The notes under the pieces were generated by a model. The model did not search any database, was not told the DNA's origin, and saw nothing but the letters and a program-made list of their open reading frames with translations. Shown in pieces: positions 33,107 through 34,973 of a stretch of 34,973 bases of DNA; positions within the stretch are counted from its first letter, which is position 1, and each line of letters opens with the position of its first letter. The translations under genes and the position numbers were made by a program. Location of the stretch: NCBI GenBank assembly GCA_050291365.1, contig JBNKJS010000037.1:1-34973 (forward strand), given 5' to 3'. This DNA comes from JAAGZL01 sp050291365 (lineage in GTDB: Bacteria > Pseudomonadota > Gammaproteobacteria > Chromatiales > Chromatiaceae).

Positions 33107-33196
33107 CGCTAACGTTTACGGTAAGGGGCCGAGGGTGAAACCCGAGGTCCCGCGCAGGGCCGTAGGCCCGGAGTGAACTTGACCGGATTGTTAGGC
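33107..33196 (-). repeat. attC site of the 115-aa membrane-protein cassette
   Basis: The 90-bp site has R'' GCCTAAC and R' GTTAGCG on the minus strand, with GGTCAAG/CTTACC arms and the CCGGGCC-GGCCC inner stem. It is of the 88-bp family. Confidence 0.9.
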
Positions 33197-33215
33197 ACTA
33201 TTACTCTGCCAAACA

Positions 33216-33563
33216 CTAAATAAGCGGTGGATTGCGCTTGTAAAAAAACCATACTAAGCATGCAATTGATGCCGCAATAAGATAGAGAATATTTAATGCT
33301 TGCATTTGTAAAAATAGTGCCACTAGAAATACTAAGCATAAAAGAGGTAACTCCCTTAACCGATGAAATGCAATAGCGCCGTAACAAACAATTAAACCGC
33401 CAATTAAGATAGCAATCCCTAGAAAACCAGGCCCCCTATAACTCATGCGACTCGTATCCATGCTATTTAGTAGTGCTATGAGATCGCTATTTGCATTTAT
33501 TAGCACCATAGAAATAAGAACATGGAGGGCATAAACAGAATCTAATAGCTCTTTCTTTGTCAT
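33216..33563 (-). CDS. Small membrane protein, cassette gene, unknown function
   Basis: Starting at the ATG at 33563 (MTKKELLDSVYALHVLISMV) the protein is 115 residues with helices at about 8-28, 40-62 and 70-108. A longer frame from a GTG at 33590 would begin inside the attC site and is less likely. No ribosome site is seen; the ATG is 9 bases from the attC end. No family is recognised. Confidence 0.65.
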   Translation of the reverse strand: MTKKELLDSVYALHVLISMVLINANSDLIALLNSMDTSRMSYRGPGFLGIAILIGGLIVCYGAIAFHRLRELPLLCLVFLVALFLQMQALNILYLIAASIACLVWFFYKRNPPLI

Positions 33564-33571
33564 TTTTTTGT

Positions 33572-33643
33572 GCCTAACGTTCTGCAGCACCGGAAAAATG
33601 CGAGCTTGCGAGCATTTTGTCCGCGTGGCTGCGTTTGTTATGC
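33572..33643 (-). repeat. attC site of the 118-aa cassette
   Basis: The 72-bp site has R'' GCATAAC and R' GTTAGGC on the minus strand. The apical part AAAATGCTCGCAAGCTCGCATTTT (in 33595-33618) is palindromic. The stop codon of the 118-aa gene is inside R''. Confidence 0.85.
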
Positions 33644-33994
33644 GCTGTTATAGATGTCATGCAAATACTCCTTAGCCTCATCATTTAGCAGGACTTTTGA
33701 ACCATTTTCGACATGGTACAGCTCAATAGAGTTTACCTCTCCATCTGCAGATATAGAGCGCACGCCATCAAGAACTGATAATAAACCAAAAATCGTTTCA
33801 GATACTGAATCTGAAACAATAGATTTCACTCTTTCTTTTCCTTCTTCATTTAGCGCCAAATACCATTCTGAATTTTTCAATAACTCAGGATCTGGTTTAC
33901 GACCAGGTGGCTCCTTTAAGTTTTCGATGACATCATCTTTAGCACTAAGCTCAACAGATTCTTTAATTAAGGAAACAAAACTATCAGGTGTCAT
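33638..33994 (-). CDS. Hypothetical cytoplasmic protein, cassette gene
   Basis: The 118-residue acidic protein has no signal peptide or membrane helix. It reads SEWYLALNEEGKERVKSIVS followed by a helical segment and a C-terminal NSIELYHVENGSKVLLNDEA, ending HDIYNSA. I do not recognise a family with confidence, though similar WYLALNEEGK-type proteins seem to occur in cassettes. An AAGGA ribosome site is present. The ATG also overlaps the stop of an 8-codon leader frame as ATGA. Confidence 0.7.
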   Translation of the reverse strand: MTPDSFVSLIKESVELSAKDDVIENLKEPPGRKPDPELLKNSEWYLALNEEGKERVKSIVSDSVSETIFGLLSVLDGVRSISADGEVNSIELYHVENGSKVLLNDEAKEYLHDIYNSA

Positions 33995-34017
33995 TGATGA
34001 TTATCCTTCTTACGCAT
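33991..34017 (-). other. Putative 8-aa leader ORF coupled to the 118-aa gene
   Basis: An ATG in the GTTATGC box (34017-34015) opens MRKKDNHQ, stopping at a TGA that overlaps the gene's ATG as ATGA. The gene's AAGGA ribosome site lies within this frame. Confidence 0.35.
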
Positions 34018-34064
34018 AACAGTTATATTAACGAGACCTTATGTCTCGTTATACATTTTTATGC
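34011..34064 (-). repeat. Compact attC-like element, copy 2 of the 47-bp repeat
   Basis: Positions 34017-34063 are identical to 32151-32197. Here the outer flanks also pair (GCATAA with TTATGC), giving a fuller attC-like outline of about 52 bp with GTTATGC as the R' box. It lies 3-5 bases after the DUF1272 gene stop. Confidence 0.65.
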
Positions 34065-34067
34065 ACA

Positions 34068-34307
34068 TTATTTGCACCCGCCTTCTTTTAATACTTTTTT
34101 CGTTGATGCTGGGTGAGCTTTCAGCTCATTAACTGGGCGAATTGGGCGAGGTACTAAATTACCTCCACAGTTTGGGCATACGCCTTTTAATATGTCAGTC
34201 GCGCACGAAGTACAGAAAGTACATTCAAATGTACAAATGACTGCCTCTGTTGATTCCGGTGGTAAATCTTTGTCACAACATTCGCAATTTGGTCTGAGTT
34301 CTAGCAA
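34068..34307 (-). CDS. DUF1272 domain protein, cassette gene
   Basis: The 79-residue protein begins LELRPNCECCDKDLPPEST and continues ICTFECTFCTSCA and GVCPNCGGNLVPRPIRP, the DUF1272 pattern. Nine cysteines (C8, C10, C11, C25, C29, C32, C35, C44, C47) suggest two zinc sites. The function of the family is unknown. Start is TTG with a perfect AGGAGG ribosome site. A 34-codon frame beginning in the upstream attC R' box ends just past this TTG. Confidence 0.9.
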   Translation of the reverse strand: MLELRPNCECCDKDLPPESTEAVICTFECTFCTSCATDILKGVCPNCGGNLVPRPIRPVNELKAHPASTKKVLKEGGCK

Positions 34308-34405
34308 TGTTGCCTCCTTTTTAAATCGTGGTGTTGGAATTGATTGGTTTGCTTCATTTCAAACAATCGATTCCTATCAGGCCCTTGTTCGATGTGTTTA
34401 TGCAT
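34301..34405 (-). other. Putative 34-aa leader ORF overlapping the DUF1272 start
   Basis: It opens at an ATG inside the R' box GTTATGC of the attC at 34402, runs 34 codons (MHKHIEQGPDRNRLFEMK and on) and stops at a TAG that overlaps the DUF1272 TTG by a few bases. The AGGAGG site is inside its last codons. It may be a chance frame. Confidence 0.3.
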
Positions 34406-34489
34406 AACGTTTAAGGTAAGGGGCGGCGGCGAAGCCGGCGTCCCGCGCAGGGCCGTAGGCCCGGAGTGTACTTGACCGCCTTGTTATAT
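34402..34489 (-). repeat. attC site of the 104-aa membrane-protein cassette
   Basis: The 88-bp site has plus-strand boxes GCATAAC (34402-34408) and GTTATAT (34483-34489), GGTCAAG/CTTACC arms with one bulged base, and GGCGGCGGC-GAA-GCCGGCG and GGGCC-GTA-GGCCC inner stems. Confidence 0.9.
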
Positions 34490-34507
34490 GAATAATTTAT
34501 TAAGTAT

Positions 34508-34822
34508 TTATAATGCCTGAATGTTTATATATACGCTATAACCTGAGAGCAATGCGGCAAACAATATACACCCTGCCCGAATGCTGCGATATATTCTATG
34601 TTTATGCTGGTAACCTTCAGGTAATAATATTTCTTTAATTGAAAGGTACGATACCCAGCAGAACGCAATAAATATAATTATGGAAACAAAGAGTGAATTA
34701 TTAAAAAATAGATAATTATTTATTTTCTCATCAAGTGTTGGAAAAAAGAATAGAATAGTCAAAGAACATAGATATAACGAAGCAAATATTGTTGCTAATG
34801 TATTTTTAACAATACCATTCAT
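34508..34822 (-). CDS. Small three-helix membrane protein, cassette gene, unknown function
   Basis: The 104-residue protein has hydrophobic helices at about 6-28, 42-62 and 80-100, with a basic loop PEGYQHKHRIYRSIR. No family is recognised. Its ATG lies 8 bases after the attC at 34831 with only a weak AAAGA before it, and a short frame from the R' ATATG overlaps its start. Confidence 0.65.
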   Translation of the reverse strand: MNGIVKNTLATIFASLYLCSLTILFFFPTLDEKINNYLFFNNSLFVSIIIFIAFCWVSYLSIKEILLPEGYQHKHRIYRSIRAGCILFAALLSGYSVYINIQAL

Positions 34823-34830
34823 TTTCTTTC

Positions 34831-34889
34831 ATATAACAGCTAAGCATTTATCTGCTGTGCGCAGCATGGTAGATAAATGTATGTTGGAC
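34831..34889 (-). repeat. attC site at the right end of the window
   Basis: The 59-bp palindrome has plus-strand boxes ATATAAC (34831-34837) and GTTGGAC (34883-34889), so minus-strand R'' is GTCCAAC. Inner arms are CATTTATCT / AGATAAATG with GCTGTGCGCAGC at the apex. It belongs to a cassette whose gene lies mostly beyond the window. Confidence 0.8.
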
Positions 34890-34973
34890 TATGCCGCCCA
34901 TCAGTTTGGCACAGACTATATAAAGGGGATTGTATTTCAGAGGTTGCTTTGAACCTCGGTCCTTGGGCAAGAC
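34890..34973. other. Start of a further cassette, no gene assignable
   Basis: These 84 bases should hold the 3' end of the next minus-strand cassette gene. Two minus-strand frames are open across them into the attC, and a 28-codon plus-strand frame (MVDKCMLDYAAHQFG and on, from 34867) is also open, so I cannot choose. Confidence 0.3.

Larger units (their letters stand above)
27385..34889 (-). mobile_element. Integron gene-cassette array (no integrase in window)
   Basis: Eleven complete or nearly complete cassettes, all with genes on the minus strand, are joined by imperfect palindromes with attC boxes. The boxes on the minus strand read RYYYAAC-like (R'') first and GTTRRRY-like (R') last, and the L'' arm carries an extra unpaired base relative to L' (for example GGTCAAG against CTTACC), the hallmark that sets attC polarity. 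Stops of many genes fall inside R''. The DNA is more AT-rich than the rest of the window. With this polarity, attI and intI would lie to the right beyond 34973. If absent there, the array is a CALIN. Confidence 0.9.

Noticed and set aside
33109..33387. Minus-strand 92-codon frame running through the attC at 33107-33196
   Set aside because: It lies partly in the palindrome and overlaps the 115-aa membrane protein in another frame. It is open because of attC composition.
28102..34889. Regularly recurring palindromes considered as a CRISPR array
   Set aside because: Spacing is gene-sized (roughly 0.4-1.5 kb), repeats differ in length and sequence, and each lies at a gene end. No short unique spacers and no cas genes. 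attC sites explain them.
27423..34973. Insertion sequence or prophage as explanation of the right-hand region
   Set aside because: No transposase, terminal inverted repeats, integrase, capsid or packaging genes seen. attC sites account for the structure.
1..34973. tRNA or rRNA genes
   Set aside because: No cloverleaf with a T-loop GTTCRA signature or rRNA-like sequence was recognised in the intergenic regions. A tRNAscan run would be decisive.

Overview
The window looks like chromosome of a gammaproteobacterium. The evidence is ubiC-ubiA ubiquinone genes, a bifunctional SpoT next to rpoZ/gmk/yicC, the Ccm system I cytochrome c maturation genes with separate ccmH and ccmI, and GC-rich palindromic repeats between genes. 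Ccm genes beside a diheme peroxidase suggest a respiratory, cytochrome-rich organism. I cannot name the genus from sequence alone.

Layout. (1) 1-7679, plus strand: the 3' part of ccmF, then ccmG, ccmH, ccmI, a periplasmic diheme peroxidase and a large membrane PAS-PAS-PAS-GGDEF-EAL protein. Most junctions are 4-bp ATGA overlaps. (2) 7681-10443, minus strand: rph, then a two-gene kinase/phosphatase operon (PP2C and Ser/Thr kinase) separated from rph by a strong hairpin terminator. (3) 10552-14982, plus strand: yicC, gmk, rpoZ (with terminator) and spoT. (4) 15009-19568: a palindromic repeat pair, ridA, a convergent YjbQ/thiamine-binding pair, a pyrimidine-dimer-glycosylase-like gene, a methyltransferase, and a GMC oxidoreductase with a Tat/lipobox partner subunit. 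(5) 19818-25638: recG, ubiC-ubiA, a PEBP-family gene, repeats, a small hypothetical gene and a stand-alone hisG. (6) 25874-27346: a second, smaller membrane PAS-GGDEF diguanylate cyclase.

(7) From about 27.4 kb to the end the character changes. The DNA becomes AT-rich, every gene is on the minus strand, most genes are small and unrelated, and each is separated from the next by an imperfect palindrome bounded by RYYYAAC/GTTRRRY-like boxes. This is an integron gene-cassette array. I place ten attC sites, two compact attC-like repeats and one broken half-site at its left edge. Read on the minus strand the attC arms have the usual orientation, so the integrase/attI end should lie to the right of the window. 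No integrase is present here, so an array lacking an integrase (CALIN) cannot be excluded. Cassettes carry an amidase, a HigB/HigA toxin-antitoxin pair, a TerB-N-type protein, a DUF1272 zinc protein and several small membrane or secreted proteins of unknown function.

The main unexpected signal is in how the cassettes join. In several of them an ATG inside or at the edge of the upstream attC R' box opens a tiny reading frame. That frame ends at, or overlaps, the start codon of the cassette gene, twice as an exact ATGA overlap. This could let attC-derived leader peptides couple translation through the array. A second item is the higBA cassette, whose promoter is predicted to start transcription exactly at the higB ATG (leaderless) with a palindromic operator over the -10 and spacer. 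A third is the overlapping diheme peroxidase/c-di-GMP sensor gene pair at the end of the ccm operon.
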